A stretch of 64,000 bases of DNA from Bacillus atrophaeus (GCF_001584335.1 NZ_LSBB01000023.1:124001-188000); one strand, 5' to 3'. Positions 9,186 through 19,378 are shown, numbered from the stretch's first letter. The notes: generated by a model not told the origin, from the letters alone. A program made the numbers and translations.

Positions 9186-11396
9186 CTATCTCCTTTTAAT
9201 TAAATTTTCCCATAACTCTTTGGAATCATTCCAAAGAGCTGCCGAATCATCGTTTCTGTACAAAGCTCGCTCATAGCGGTGAGTCAGCTTTGACATCTCC
9301 TCAGACTCGTATGCCGCGTCGATTTTCGCTGCATAGTCACGCAGCGTCTCGCCTTTTTGTATGCCTTTTCCTTTTCTTTTCAGCTGGCGAAGCAGTGCAT
9401 CATATGCTTCAAAGAAGACTTCTTTATCGGTACGGCGCTTTAATTTTACGGCGACAAGCATCGGAATCCATTTGGAACGCGCGGCATATAAACCAAGTGC
9501 CGCTAAAAGGGCTGCTGCGGCAGCTGCGTACCATGCGGGACTGATACTCTCTTTTGCAGCGGACGGTTTTTCGTCCACAGATGGCTGCTGTTTCTTCTGC
9601 TGTTCTTTTTGCTGCTGCGGCTTGCTCTTTTCGCCGCGATCTTCAGAGGTATTCCGGGATGAATCACCGTCTTTCCCTTCTTTATTCGACTGGCTCGAAC
9701 TTGATGTGAACTCAGCAGGATTAGTGAACCCTTTTGTCGGCTCAAATGTCACCCAGCCTTGCCCCGGGAAATAAACCTCCACCCAAGAATGGGCATTGTT
9801 ATTCGTCACCTCATAAATTCGGCCGTTGTTATTGCCGGCCTCTTTATACTCACCAGATGTATACCCTTTTACCCAGCGGGATGGAATGCCTGCCGATCTG
9901 AGTAATACAACCATAGCCGAAGAAAAGTTATCACAATAGCCGAGTTTTGTTTCAAATAAAAATTGATCGACGTAATCTTGGCCGTTTTTTGGTATGCTGA
10001 CATTTTCCGTCTCATAAGCAAACTCATTCGAGCCCAGATAATCCTCGATCGCCTTTGCTTTGTCATACATATTGTCTTTATTCTGCGTCAGCTCCCGGGC
10101 TAGGTTTCTGACCCGCACCGGCAATGTATCGGGAAGCTGCATATATCGCTCGTCAAATTTGTTTTCTTCTCTGCTCTTTTTAACTTTAACCTCTCTCAGC
10201 TCATTCAGCTTGTAGACCGGCGACTTGTACGCCACTGTATAGTTTCCCATATTGCGCACTTTGCCGGATTGTTCACTGACAGGTGAAATTTGTTCCGTAT
10301 TGCCATTCATCTCAAGCAAAACGGATTGTTTAGGCTTAATTTTTGCCGCGCCGATCGGATACATTACGTGATTATATCCATACAGCTTATTTACCTTCAC
10401 ACGCGCAGTTTCATTTTCTGTGGAAACCCGCTGATCAAACCACAGATTTTCCACAAGGCCGCCCGTGAGCTGATAAGACGTCCCCACATCAGTTTCAACC
10501 CACCCTTTGCCTGTATAGGTATCCTTCGTTTCTACCCTGAAATAGGAACGTTTTTTGCCTTGCCATGTAAAAACCGGCGTATCATCTTCCTGAAACGGAC
10601 CGCCAAGGGATTCATCATGATTCCCATACCCGATTTTGCTTTCTTGAGCTGACACTTGATCATGATTAGTGACCTTTTTGAGAAAAGGAACGGGATCAGG
10701 CCAATTAGGGTCAGACTTCGGAGCGGCAAGACCGAATGCCGCGGAGCCAATAACAAAAACGGTCAAAGGAAGAAACCATTTTAAGATATGAGCTTTCTTA
10801 AAAGACAGCCTTTCCATAATCTTAATGCGGTCCATATACAAAAGCCCCAGCATAAAAAAGCCGATCAGCACAATCCGGATGACGGCGTAGGTGGCGTCGT
10901 ACGGTGTGAACGTATCAAGAATGGTGATGTAAGCAACTGTCATGATAAAGAAAAATAAAATCTTCCGCTGGTAAATCACCCAATAATGCAGCAAGTAAAC
11001 GAGAAGCCACAGCAGCACAAAAAACAAGAGCGTGCGGAAAGAAGGAATCATCTCATTCCAGTTTCCTGATTTGATAAAGCCGATATTCATGAATACATCC
11101 TGTAAAAAGGAGCTGATCCAGCTTACGTTAAAAATCGAGCCGTCATAAAACAGGATATGAATAGAAATCAACGTAAACAAGATGCAAAATGGAACTGTGA
11201 CATACCACTTCACCCTGAAAAACGTCAGCAAAAACGTCAAGCCGATAAACAGGATAAAAAAAACCGTATGCTTTGTATCGCTAAAATTGTGTAACGGTCT
11301 GAGCCATTCCCACAATAATAAAAAGGCTAAGAAGTAAAATAACAGCAAGCTCATGCGGCTTCCCTGATTTTCATCAAGCGGCATGTGGTTCTTCAC
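9186..11396 (-). CDS. yebA: Transglutaminase-like membrane protein YebA
   Basis: A 736-residue protein of the TgpA/DUF3488-transglutaminase type. About six membrane segments fill residues 15-230. A large outside domain follows, with a transglutaminase core whose Cys lies in LGYCDNFSSAMVVLLRSAGIP (about residue 480), with His in NNAHSWVEVY and Asp/Glu nearby. A Gln/Lys/Ser-rich linker, one more membrane segment (about 625-645) and a cytosolic DUF4129-like tail end it. The start may instead be the ATG four codons in. It ends the yeaC-yeaD-yebA operon; the substrate is unknown. Confidence 0.9.
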   Translation of the reverse strand: MKNHMPLDENQGSRMSLLLFYFLAFLLLWEWLRPLHNFSDTKHTVFFILFIGLTFLLTFFRVKWYVTVPFCILFTLISIHILFYDGSIFNVSWISSFLQDVFMNIGFIKSGNWNEMIPSFRTLLFFVLLWLLVYLLHYWVIYQRKILFFFIMTVAYITILDTFTPYDATYAVIRIVLIGFFMLGLLYMDRIKIMERLSFKKAHILKWFLPLTVFVIGSAAFGLAAPKSDPNWPDPVPFLKKVTNHDQVSAQESKIGYGNHDESLGGPFQEDDTPVFTWQGKKRSYFRVETKDTYTGKGWVETDVGTSYQLTGGLVENLWFDQRVSTENETARVKVNKLYGYNHVMYPIGAAKIKPKQSVLLEMNGNTEQISPVSEQSGKVRNMGNYTVAYKSPVYKLNELREVKVKKSREENKFDERYMQLPDTLPVRVRNLARELTQNKDNMYDKAKAIEDYLGSNEFAYETENVSIPKNGQDYVDQFLFETKLGYCDNFSSAMVVLLRSAGIPSRWVKGYTSGEYKEAGNNNGRIYEVTNNNAHSWVEVYFPGQGWVTFEPTKGFTNPAEFTSSSSQSNKEGKDGDSSRNTSEDRGEKSKPQQQKEQQKKQQPSVDEKPSAAKESISPAWYAAAAAALLAALGLYAARSKWIPMLVAVKLKRRTDKEVFFEAYDALLRQLKRKGKGIQKGETLRDYAAKIDAAYESEEMSKLTHRYERALYRNDDSAALWNDSKELWENLIKRR

Positions 11397-11405
11397 CTCT
11401 CTTTC

Positions 11406-12611
11406 CTAAAAAACTTGAGAAAATCCGCCGTCTTTTATGATCCGGAGGACCCCTGTTCCCCGCTTTAGTAAGCGCTCGATCATAATCGTTTCTGCTTGGG
11501 ACAGAGCGGCTTCTTTCTCTTTAGCCAAAATAATCGTAACCGGCATGGAACCGGAACTGATTTCGATTGCTCTTACCAAGTCTTCGGTCACCTGCCCGGT
11601 GACAACTACTTTATCAGCATGCCGCACGGCTTGCTGTGCAAGTTCTTCTTCCATAAAGCGGCTGAGAGGAGCTGCCGCGTCACAAGCCACGACGGCCAAA
11701 TGATGCATCAGCCGCTGAAAATGCTGCTCTCCCTGCTGAATCGGGAAAACGGATCTTTCTTTTCCGGCGGAAGCAAGGCCTGCCCCCGTTCCGCTTTTTA
11801 AAACAGAATGAAGAATGGACGCAGCCGCTGAAACAACCTCTTCAAAAGACGCCGAAGGAGAACGGTCCATTAAGAGAAACAGGTTTTTGTTTTTGGACGG
11901 TTCAAATTCCTTTGTCATTAGCTGGCTGCGCCTGGCCGAGGTCTTCCAATCCAATGCTGCAATCCGGTCTCCCGGCTGATATTCCCTCACACTTGCCGCA
12001 GCCATGGAATGATTCATCTGGAAAGGTGCAGAGCTGCTAATTCCTTCTTCAAGATGCCGTTCATTCGGCTGAAAATGGAGAAATTGATAAGACGGAAACA
12101 CCAAAAAAGAGTGCTTCACTTCATAATAAGCCTCCTTTTCCACAAGGCCCAGCACATCACCCGTTCGAACTCTGACGGTATGCAAATGATGCTCGCCTCT
12201 CGGAACTGGGGATAAACGGTATGACATCGTGACTTTCCTTTTAAACCACGGGAACACAAGCCGCTTCGCCGCCGCTTGATCTCCGTACAGCTTTTCAAGC
12301 GTTTCCGGCAGACAATCCTCAATCACCATATACATGAGCGGAAACGGAACCCTCCGCGTAAGGGTTACCTTTATATTAAGCGTACCGCCAGCATTGACCT
12401 GAGCACGGTCCGTCTCCCGCACCGCTTGCATTGCACTGATCGGATACAAAGAAAACAAACCCGCATACAAGACGAAAGGAAGAAACGCATAAAATAAAAA
12501 CCAGCTTACAAAACCGCCTTGAAACATTGCATAGGAAAATACTGCAGCCGTCAAAACGAGCAGCACCAGCAGCTTCCATCCATAAACCAACCAATGCAGT
12601 TTTTTCTTCAT
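11406..12611 (-). CDS. yeaD: DUF58 protein YeaD
   Basis: A 401-residue protein with two N-terminal membrane segments (about 10-30 and 35-55). The DUF58 core follows, with the signature REYQPGDRIAALDWKTSARRSQLMTKEFEP near residue 210-240 and a von Willebrand A-like MIDAS start (LLMDRSPSASF). The ATG overlaps the yeaC stop (TAATG). MoxR ATPase + DUF58 + transglutaminase is a widespread triplet thought to act as a chaperone/assembly system for envelope proteins; targets here are unknown. Confidence 0.9.
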   Translation of the reverse strand: MKKKLHWLVYGWKLLVLLVLTAAVFSYAMFQGGFVSWFLFYAFLPFVLYAGLFSLYPISAMQAVRETDRAQVNAGGTLNIKVTLTRRVPFPLMYMVIEDCLPETLEKLYGDQAAAKRLVFPWFKRKVTMSYRLSPVPRGEHHLHTVRVRTGDVLGLVEKEAYYEVKHSFLVFPSYQFLHFQPNERHLEEGISSSAPFQMNHSMAAASVREYQPGDRIAALDWKTSARRSQLMTKEFEPSKNKNLFLLMDRSPSASFEEVVSAAASILHSVLKSGTGAGLASAGKERSVFPIQQGEQHFQRLMHHLAVVACDAAAPLSRFMEEELAQQAVRHADKVVVTGQVTEDLVRAIEISSGSMPVTIILAKEKEAALSQAETIMIERLLKRGTGVLRIIKDGGFSQVF

Positions 12612-13573
12612 TATCGGCTCAGCGACCTTTGAACCGGGACCTTCGCGTTTGAAATGATCTCCCGGATGACCGCCTCAGACTGCATTCCTTCAAACTTTGC
12701 CTCAGAATGCAAAATCATTCGGTGCGGCAAGGAATAAGGCGCAAGATATTGAATATCGTCCGGAATGACATAATCGCGATTGTGCATCAGCGCATATGCC
12801 TGAGCGGCTTTCATCAGGGCAATAGATCCACGGGGACTAACGCCTAAATAAACGGAAGGGTGCTGTCTCGTTTTGTGCGTCAAGTCAACAATATAAGCCT
12901 TAATACTTGCGTCCACTTGGACATGCTGCACTTCTTGCTGCAAGCGGACAAATTGTTCTTTTGTGATAACAGGCTCCATTGTCTCAATCGGATGGCTTTT
13001 CTCTTGGAGCGCCAATACCTCTAATTCCTCTTCAACAGACGGATAACCCATACGGAGCTTGAATAAAAAGCGGTCGAGCTGCGCCTCGGGCAGCGGGTAC
13101 GTCCCCTCATACTCCACCGGGTTTTGGGTTGCCATCACCAAGAAAGGCTCGGCAAGCGGCATCGTCTTTCCGTCTACTGTCACACTCCCCTCTTCCATCG
13201 CTTCAAGCAATGCAGATTGGGTTTTTGGCGATGTTCTGTTGATCTCATCCGCCAGCACAATATGACCCATAATCGGACCCGGCCGGTATTCAAATTCCAT
13301 CGTTTTCGAATTATAAATGGATACGCCCGTCACATCTGACGGCAGCAAATCCGGGGTGAATTGGATTCTTTTAAAATCAGCGCCGATTGATTTTGCCAAC
13401 GAGCGTACCATCATCGTTTTTCCCACCCCTGGAACATCCTCTAATAACACATGCCCTTTGGCAAGAATGGCCGCTAAGCTGAGTATCGCTATATCTCTTT
13501 TCCCAATCATCACTTTATCAATATGTTCAACAGCTTTACCCAGCAAAGGATGCAGCTCTTCATGGTATGCCAT
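12611..13573 (-). CDS. yeaC: MoxR-family AAA ATPase YeaC
   Basis: A 320-residue MoxR AAA+ ATPase. Walker A (EDVPGVGKT) lies near residue 50, Walker B (VLADEINRTSPKTQSALLEAMEE) near 105, and the sensor and lid helices follow. I chose the ATG at 13573, six bases after AGGAGG; the upstream ATG has no ribosome-binding site. It is first gene of the yeaC-yeaD-yebA operon and probably supplies the ATPase for the DUF58 and transglutaminase partners. Confidence 0.92.
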   Translation of the reverse strand: MAYHEELHPLLGKAVEHIDKVMIGKRDIAILSLAAILAKGHVLLEDVPGVGKTMMVRSLAKSIGADFKRIQFTPDLLPSDVTGVSIYNSKTMEFEYRPGPIMGHIVLADEINRTSPKTQSALLEAMEEGSVTVDGKTMPLAEPFLVMATQNPVEYEGTYPLPEAQLDRFLFKLRMGYPSVEEELEVLALQEKSHPIETMEPVITKEQFVRLQQEVQHVQVDASIKAYIVDLTHKTRQHPSVYLGVSPRGSIALMKAAQAYALMHNRDYVIPDDIQYLAPYSLPHRMILHSEAKFEGMQSEAVIREIISNAKVPVQRSLSR

Positions 13574-13747
13574 TCTCTTCCTCCTACTCATCTATCTAGT
13601 TTCTTATAGTAACCTAACTTTACCACAAAAAATGCCCGGTATAAAAAAACGAATCTAGCAAACTGTTTCCAATTGAACACTTTTTACACTTGCTGATTTC
13701 AACATTTTTAATAGAAATATCAATGAACAAATACAACAGCAAACCGC

Positions 13748-13775
13748 AAAAAAAGCCTCCCATAACGGGAAGCTT
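13748..13775 (-). terminator. Terminator of yeaB
   Basis: Minus-strand stem AAGCTTCCCG/TGGGAGGCTT followed by T7, just after the yeaB stop codon. Confidence 0.85.
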
Positions 13776-13784
13776 CAGCAGGTT

Positions 13785-14657
13785 TTACTTGTTTTGTAAA
13801 GGCTCCATATGGACATGCGAGTGATCAATCGCATGCTCCTCCTTCATCCTCCGCTCAACCTCGTTTGCGATATCATGGCTTTCTTTAATATTCAGATCAG
13901 ACTCTACTTCAATCACAACATCCACGTGAACAGAGCTGCCTAAATATCTGGCTTTGATATCCTTTAAGTGGCTGACTCCGGAGATCTGTTCGATCGTCCG
14001 TTTATAATCAGATATATCCTTCACATCAAAGCCGTCCGTCAAAGAATGAGACGCTTCCTTAAAGATATCCCAAGCCGTCTTGCAAATTAAAAGGCCGATC
14101 AAAAACGCTGTCAGCGTATCAATCCAAGCAAGATGGAACTGCGCCGCGAAAATACCGACAAACGTTCCGACACTGACGATCGCATCGGACTTATTATCAG
14201 CAGCAGATGCATGCAGCGCATGGCTGTTGACCTTTTTCGCAAGCCTTTTATTGTATTGATACACAAGCAGCATAACCACCGCACCCGCCGCAGCCGTCCA
14301 CGCCGCAATCATATCCGGTGACTCTTCTTTAGAAGAAAAAATAGATTCTCCCGCACTGAGCAGCACTTGAAGCCCGACAACCATCATGATAAAAGAAGCG
14401 ATAAGTGATGCGACCGTTTCAGCACGGAAATGGCCATAAGGATGATCTTCATCAGGAGGCTTTTGAGAGATGCGAAGACCGATGAACACCGCAACTGAAG
14501 CGATAATATCTGTCGTATTGTTTAATCCGTCCGCCGTAAGCGCTTCTGAATGAAACACATAGCCGATCACCAGCTTAACAGCAGACAGAACAAGATACGC
14601 GGCGATGCTGATGAGCGCCCCGGTTTCGCCTTTTTTCAGTTCATCATATCTCTCCAT
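13785..14657 (-). CDS. yeaB: Cation diffusion facilitator YeaB
   Basis: Metal efflux protein of the CDF family, 290 residues. Six membrane segments lie in the first 205 residues. The metal sites are in the second segment (ADGLNNTTD) and the fifth (HASAADNKSDAIVS), followed by a ferredoxin-like cytosolic domain ending in His-rich AIDHSHVHMEP. The ATG at 14657 has an AAGGAGG site; an earlier in-frame start lacks one. Mn or Zn export is likely; the metal is not proven by sequence. Confidence 0.92.
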   Translation of the reverse strand: MERYDELKKGETGALISIAAYLVLSAVKLVIGYVFHSEALTADGLNNTTDIIASVAVFIGLRISQKPPDEDHPYGHFRAETVASLIASFIMMVVGLQVLLSAGESIFSSKEESPDMIAAWTAAAGAVVMLLVYQYNKRLAKKVNSHALHASAADNKSDAIVSVGTFVGIFAAQFHLAWIDTLTAFLIGLLICKTAWDIFKEASHSLTDGFDVKDISDYKRTIEQISGVSHLKDIKARYLGSSVHVDVVIEVESDLNIKESHDIANEVERRMKEEHAIDHSHVHMEPLQNK

Positions 14658-14802
14658 CAAAATCCTCCTTCCGTCCATGTTTTAAGCTATATTTATCATA
14701 CAAAGCAACACCGCAGTGGGTCTACAGAAACATGATTCACTTACCTCAGAAAAATAGTGATTATAGAACATTTTTCACCTGAACCAAATTAATTTCATAC
14801 AG

Positions 14803-14829
14803 AAAAAAACGCCTGAACCCAGGCGTATC
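14803..14829 (-). terminator. Terminator downstream of the acyltransferase
   Basis: Minus-strand stem ACGCCTGG/TTCAGGCGT with a T7 tail. The stretch 14830-14917 before the acyltransferase stop codon holds nothing else I can support. Confidence 0.75.
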
Positions 14830-14917
14830 AAGACTTCTTCCATCTATACGTTTTTTCAAAAATATAACAAATCACAAAAAGGAGCTAATGACAGAAAATT
14901 TTTTCTTTTCATCCGCC

Positions 14918-15976
14918 TCAATACGACCTGTATTCTCTATATTTTCCCGGGAACAATCCTCGGACGCCATACACTCTCCGCTTAGCCAAAGGCTTCCCGA
15001 ACAAAACCGGATAGCGTTTGAAAAAGAAAATAAAAGGCACCAGTGCGGCAAAGGTCGCTGCTGTATAGAGAATTCCCCAGCCCGCTTGATATGTCGAAGA
15101 TACGGGGATGTTCAGCACATAATATACGACAGCTTCCATCGTCCTAAGAATAGGATAGTGCAAAACGAGAATGATTAACGAATTCCTGCCGAGAAACTGT
15201 AAGAAAGCGAGCTTACGAAGCTTAAAACTCGCAAAAACGACTCCCCCCGTGCCAAGCGCAGCCGTCAAGTAGAAAATCAGCATATTGCCGTATTCATTCG
15301 CCCTCATATCAACTCTTGTATTCTCCATCTGCAAAAGAGCGGTCAATGAAAAACATACAACCACAGCGAAAATAGTTCTTCTGTAAGAAAGCTCCTTCAG
15401 TTTGTTTCTCACCACAAAACCAATTGTATAAAAACCCAAAGCAGCTGCGGCTACCTCGGCATTCCAAAGCAGGCTGATATGAAGTACATAAACATTCACA
15501 ACGCTGACCAGGCAGCTTCCTGCAATGAGAATCAGCCATTTTCCGCGGCATGCTTTTTTCAATAAGAAAAATACGATGTCTACGAGAAATAAACAGGTTA
15601 AAAACCACAGTGCCGGATTGTGTGTAAGCATATAATGATCGGGTATTGAATAAACAATACCTTTCAAAGGCACAGCCGGATCAACATCCGCACTCCCGAG
15701 AAACTGAAAATGCCGTTCCACCAGCAGCCAAAACAAATACGTGATCACCGAGAAGACAGCATAAGGAACCAGCAGCCCTCTGGCTTTCTTCAGCGCAAAC
15801 TGAAAGAAACCAAGCCCTGTATCCCGGTAAACGGCGCCCGATAAGAAAAAAAACATCGGCATATGAAATGAAAAAATAAAGCTTTTCAATGCATCATCTG
15901 TCGGCGCGTGGCCTAAGACAACTAGAATAATGCCTATACCCTTTGATATATCTATCCACTCTACTCTTCCCTTCAT
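14918..15976 (-). CDS. Acyltransferase 3 family membrane protein
   Basis: A 352-residue integral membrane protein of the acyltransferase_3/OafB type. The N-terminus carries the diagnostic EWIDISKGIGIILVVLGHAP, with the catalytic His, and SFHMPMFFFLSGAVY follows. About ten membrane segments continue to the end. Such proteins O-acylate surface sugars or peptidoglycan; the substrate is unknown. The start at 15976 has AGGGAG ten bases upstream. I do not know this gene at this place in B. subtilis 168, so it is probably accessory. It is monocistronic with its own terminator. Confidence 0.8.
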   Translation of the reverse strand: MKGRVEWIDISKGIGIILVVLGHAPTDDALKSFIFSFHMPMFFFLSGAVYRDTGLGFFQFALKKARGLLVPYAVFSVITYLFWLLVERHFQFLGSADVDPAVPLKGIVYSIPDHYMLTHNPALWFLTCLFLVDIVFFLLKKACRGKWLILIAGSCLVSVVNVYVLHISLLWNAEVAAAALGFYTIGFVVRNKLKELSYRRTIFAVVVCFSLTALLQMENTRVDMRANEYGNMLIFYLTAALGTGGVVFASFKLRKLAFLQFLGRNSLIILVLHYPILRTMEAVVYYVLNIPVSSTYQAGWGILYTAATFAALVPFIFFFKRYPVLFGKPLAKRRVYGVRGLFPGKYREYRSY

Positions 15977-16126
15977 ATTATACAGCTCCCTGTCTGCTCG
16001 TCTCATACCGAGCGTAACATGGAAAAAAGCCAGGTTTCTACAGAAAAAGGAATTCGATATAAGGATGTAACCTGTATGATATAGCGCGTAATTTCTTTAA
16101 TATGTTATATACAATTTGAAATAAAA

Positions 16127-16143
16127 TGTCATATTTTCTAACA
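16127..16143 (+). promoter_or_regulatory. TnrA/GlnR box upstream of gabP
   Basis: TGTCATATTTTCTAACA fits the consensus TGTNA-N7-TNACA exactly and lies about 85 bases before gabP. A possible -10, TACAAT, lies near 16174. TnrA activation of gabP under nitrogen limitation is established in B. subtilis. Confidence 0.85.
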
Positions 16144-16229
16144 TAATCTTTAGATTTCTTGCCAATATATGATACAATTTAATTTGTCAGAATATTCGAT
16201 ACTTAAATAGTCCTATTAGGAGGTATACT

Positions 16230-17642
16230 ATGAACCAATCTGAATCAGGATTAAAAAGGGGACTGAAAACCCGTCATATGACGATGATATCCATCGCAGG
16301 CGTTATCGGCGCCGGACTATTTGTAGGCAGCGGATCAGTCATTCATTCTACAGGTCCCGGTGCGATTGTCTCCTATGCTTTAGCAGGCCTCTTGGTCATC
16401 TTTATTATGAGAATGCTTGGTGAAATGTCGTCAGTCAACCCCACAAGCGGATCGTTTTCCCAATATGCGCACGATGCCATAGGTCCTTGGGCCGGCTTTA
16501 CAATCGGCTGGCTTTATTGGTTTTTTTGGGTTATTGTCATTGCGATTGAAGCTATCGCCGGAGCCGGAATTATCCAATATTGGTTTCATGATATCCCATT
16601 GTGGCTGACAAGCCTGTTACTGACCATTTTATTGACTCTCACAAACGTCTATTCTGTCAAATCGTTTGGAGAGTTTGAATATTGGCTCTCACTTATTAAG
16701 GTCGTAACCATTGTCGCTTTCTTACTCATCGGCTTTGCATTCATTTTTGGCATTGCTCCCGGCAGCGAGCCGGTCGGATTGTCAAACTTGACGGGTGAGG
16801 GCGGATTCTTTCCAAAGGGAATAAGCTCTGTTTTATTAGGCATCGTTGTCGTGATCTTTTCTTTTATGGGAACTGAAATCGTCGCCATCGCCGCCGGAGA
16901 AACATCAAACCCCGTTCAATCCGTTACAAAAGCAACCAGATCAGTCGTTTGGCGGATCATCGTTTTCTACGTCGGCTCGATAGCTATCGTCGTCGCGCTG
17001 CTTCCATGGAACTCCGCCAACATTCTGGAGAGCCCGTTCGTAGCGGTGCTTGGACATATCGGCGTGCCGGCTGCGGCGCAAATCATGAACTTCATCGTTC
17101 TCACAGCCGTATTGTCCTGTCTGAATTCAGGCCTCTACACCACATCAAGAATGCTCTATTCACTGGCAGAAAGAAAAGAAGCACCGCGCCGCTTTATGAA
17201 GCTGAGCAAAAAAGGAGTACCCGTACAAGCGATTGTTGCCGGAACCTTTTTCTCTTATATAGCGGTGGTAATGAACTACTTTTCACCTGAAACGGTATTC
17301 TTATTTCTAGTCAATTCATCAGGCGCCATTGCCCTCCTTGTCTATCTGGCTATCGCTGTTTCTCACCTTCGAATGCGGAAAAATCTTGAAAAAACGAAGC
17401 CCGAATCGTTGAAAATAAAAATGTGGTTTTTCCCTTATTTAACCTACTTGACCATTATCGCCATTTGCGGCATTTTGGTTTCGATGGCATTTATCTCTTC
17501 CATGCGAGATGAACTGCTGCTGACAGGATTCATAACAGCCATCGTTCTCGGATCTTACTTTATTTTCAAAAGCCGCAAAGAAAAAGCAAACACCTCTGGA
17601 AACCATGCAGCGCAACAGCCTGATCCCGAAATCCTGCCTTAA
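16230..17642 (+). CDS. gabP: Gamma-aminobutyrate permease GabP
   Basis: Amino acid-polyamine-cation transporter importing GABA, 470 residues with 12 membrane segments. The TMS1 signature SIAGVIGAGLFVGSG is near residue 22 and the conserved FSFMGTEIVAIAAGE near 215. The ATG is eight bases after TAGGAGG. The tail (KEKANTSGNHAAQQPDPEILP) is hydrophilic and overlaps the terminator stem. It is a single-gene unit under a TnrA box. Confidence 0.95.
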   Translation: MNQSESGLKRGLKTRHMTMISIAGVIGAGLFVGSGSVIHSTGPGAIVSYALAGLLVIFIMRMLGEMSSVNPTSGSFSQYAHDAIGPWAGFTIGWLYWFFWVIVIAIEAIAGAGIIQYWFHDIPLWLTSLLLTILLTLTNVYSVKSFGEFEYWLSLIKVVTIVAFLLIGFAFIFGIAPGSEPVGLSNLTGEGGFFPKGISSVLLGIVVVIFSFMGTEIVAIAAGETSNPVQSVTKATRSVVWRIIVFYVGSIAIVVALLPWNSANILESPFVAVLGHIGVPAAAQIMNFIVLTAVLSCLNSGLYTTSRMLYSLAERKEAPRRFMKLSKKGVPVQAIVAGTFFSYIAVVMNYFSPETVFLFLVNSSGAIALLVYLAIAVSHLRMRKNLEKTKPESLKIKMWFFPYLTYLTIIAICGILVSMAFISSMRDELLLTGFITAIVLGSYFIFKSRKEKANTSGNHAAQQPDPEILP

Positions 17643-17658
17643 TGGGCGGGATTTTTTA
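17629..17658 (+). terminator. Terminator of gabP
   Basis: Stem AAATCCTGCC/GGGCGGGATTT plus a T6 run; the left arm contains the last gabP codons. Confidence 0.88.
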
Positions 17659-17730
17659 TGTCACCTTTCTGTCCTTGCCATCATTTACTGTGTATTACTA
17701 GGTTTTTACTAAATATAAGGACAGATGAAT

Positions 17731-19272
17731 ATGAATCTTGAAAAATTTGCGGATATGCTTCCTATTCCAGAAGTGCTGAAGCCGCACCAGCAGACAAAAG
17801 AAAGCACCTACTACGAAGTCACCATGAAGGAATTCTATCAAAAGCTTCATCGTGACCTCCCGCCAACCCGCCTTTGGGGTTACAACGGCTTGTTTCCCGG
17901 ACCTACGATTGAAGTCAACAGAAATGAAAACGTTCAAATTAAGTGGATGAATGATCTTCCGGATCAGCATTTTCTTCCGATTGACCATACTATCCATCAT
18001 TCGGAAGGCCATCACCAAGAGCCCGAGGTCAAAACCGTTGTTCATTTACATGGCGGCGCCACGCCTTATGACAGTGACGGTTATCCGGAAGCCTGGTTCT
18101 CAAAGGGCTTTCAAGAAACAGGGCCTTATTTCTCCAGAGAAATCTATCATTATCCTAATCAGCAGCGCGGAGCTATCCTGTGGTACCATGACCACGCGAT
18201 GGCGCTGACCAGATTAAATGTATACGCCGGACTCGCCGGAGTATATATCATTCACGACCCGAAAGAAAAACGGCTGAAGCTGCCCGCAGGCGAATATGAT
18301 GTGCCGCTCATGATCATGGACCGGACGATTAACGAGGACGGCTCACTGTTTTATCCGAGCGGACCGGAGAATCCCTCACCAACCTTGCCCACCCCATCCA
18401 TCGTTCCGGCTTTTTGCGGTGATACCATTCTCGTAAATGGGAAGGCATGGCCGTATATGGAAGTAGAACCTCGGGCGTACCGTTTTCGGATCGTAAACGC
18501 TTCAAATACAAGAACCTATAACTTATCGCTCGATAATGGCGGCGAATTTCTCCAAGTGGGCTCTGACGGCGGCCTCCTGCCCCGCTCTGTTAAACTCAGC
18601 TCCATCAGTCTCGCTCCGGCAGAACGATTTGATATCATCATTGATTTTGCAGCATTCGAAGGACAATCCATCGTTTTGGCAAACAGCGAAGGCTGCGGCG
18701 GACCCGCCAATCCCGAATCCGACGCCAATGTCATGCAGTTTCGCGTCATAAAGCCATTAAAAGAAAAAGATGAAAGCAGAAAACCTAGATTTCTCACAAA
18801 CCTGCCTCCTGTCACTGATGAAAAAATACAAAATCTCAGAACACTGAAACTCACTGGCACTCAAGATGAATATGGAAGGCCTGTCCTGCTGTTGAATAAC
18901 AAACGATGGAGCGATCCTGTAACAGAAGCTCCAAAGCTCGGCACATCTGAGATTTGGTCTATCATTAATCCGACGCGCGGCACCCATCCAATCCATCTGC
19001 ATTTGATTTCTTTCCGTGTACTGGACCGCCGCCCCTTTGACACGGCCAAATACGCGGAAACCGGCAACGTCGTCTTTACAGGTCCGGCCGTCCCGCCGCC
19101 TCCAAGCGAAAAAGGCTGGAAAGACACCGTACAGTCCCATGCGGGGGAAGTCATCAGAATTATGGCAAAATTCGGCCCATACAGCGGACGGTATGTCTGG
19201 CATTGCCATATTTTAGAGCATGAGGACTACGATATGATGAGACCTATGGATGTTGTGGATCCAAATCAATAA
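17731..19272 (+). CDS. cotA: Spore coat laccase CotA
   Basis: Outer-coat multicopper oxidase that forms the brown spore pigment. The copper ligands are visible: HLHGG (about 105), WYHDHAM (about 152), the type 1/type 3 motif THPIHLHL (about 420), and the C-terminal HCHILEHEDYDMM (about 493) with the axial Met. The second of two ATGs (17731) gives 513 residues and aligns with the family N-terminus (MNLEKFADMLPIP). Sequence differences from the 168 protein argue for a sister species. A sigma-K promoter is expected upstream but I could not place it firmly. Confidence 0.96.
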   Translation: MNLEKFADMLPIPEVLKPHQQTKESTYYEVTMKEFYQKLHRDLPPTRLWGYNGLFPGPTIEVNRNENVQIKWMNDLPDQHFLPIDHTIHHSEGHHQEPEVKTVVHLHGGATPYDSDGYPEAWFSKGFQETGPYFSREIYHYPNQQRGAILWYHDHAMALTRLNVYAGLAGVYIIHDPKEKRLKLPAGEYDVPLMIMDRTINEDGSLFYPSGPENPSPTLPTPSIVPAFCGDTILVNGKAWPYMEVEPRAYRFRIVNASNTRTYNLSLDNGGEFLQVGSDGGLLPRSVKLSSISLAPAERFDIIIDFAAFEGQSIVLANSEGCGGPANPESDANVMQFRVIKPLKEKDESRKPRFLTNLPPVTDEKIQNLRTLKLTGTQDEYGRPVLLLNNKRWSDPVTEAPKLGTSEIWSIINPTRGTHPIHLHLISFRVLDRRPFDTAKYAETGNVVFTGPAVPPPPSEKGWKDTVQSHAGEVIRIMAKFGPYSGRYVWHCHILEHEDYDMMRPMDVVDPNQ

Positions 19273-19300
19273 AACTTGCCGGCTTCCGGCAAGTTTTTTT
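19272..19300 (+). terminator. Terminator of cotA
   Basis: Stem AAACTTGCCGG/CCGGCAAGTTT with a short loop and T7, directly at the cotA stop codon. Confidence 0.9.
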
Positions 19301-19378
19301 ATTGTCTTCCCAAAAATGAAACTTTCAAAAGCTGTTCCCCGTAATACGTAATAGGACATATAGAAAGGAGCCGCCCCT

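Noticed and set aside
16081-16229. A riboswitch in the gabP leader
   Set aside because: Only the TnrA box and a weak promoter were found; no paired leader terminator is present.
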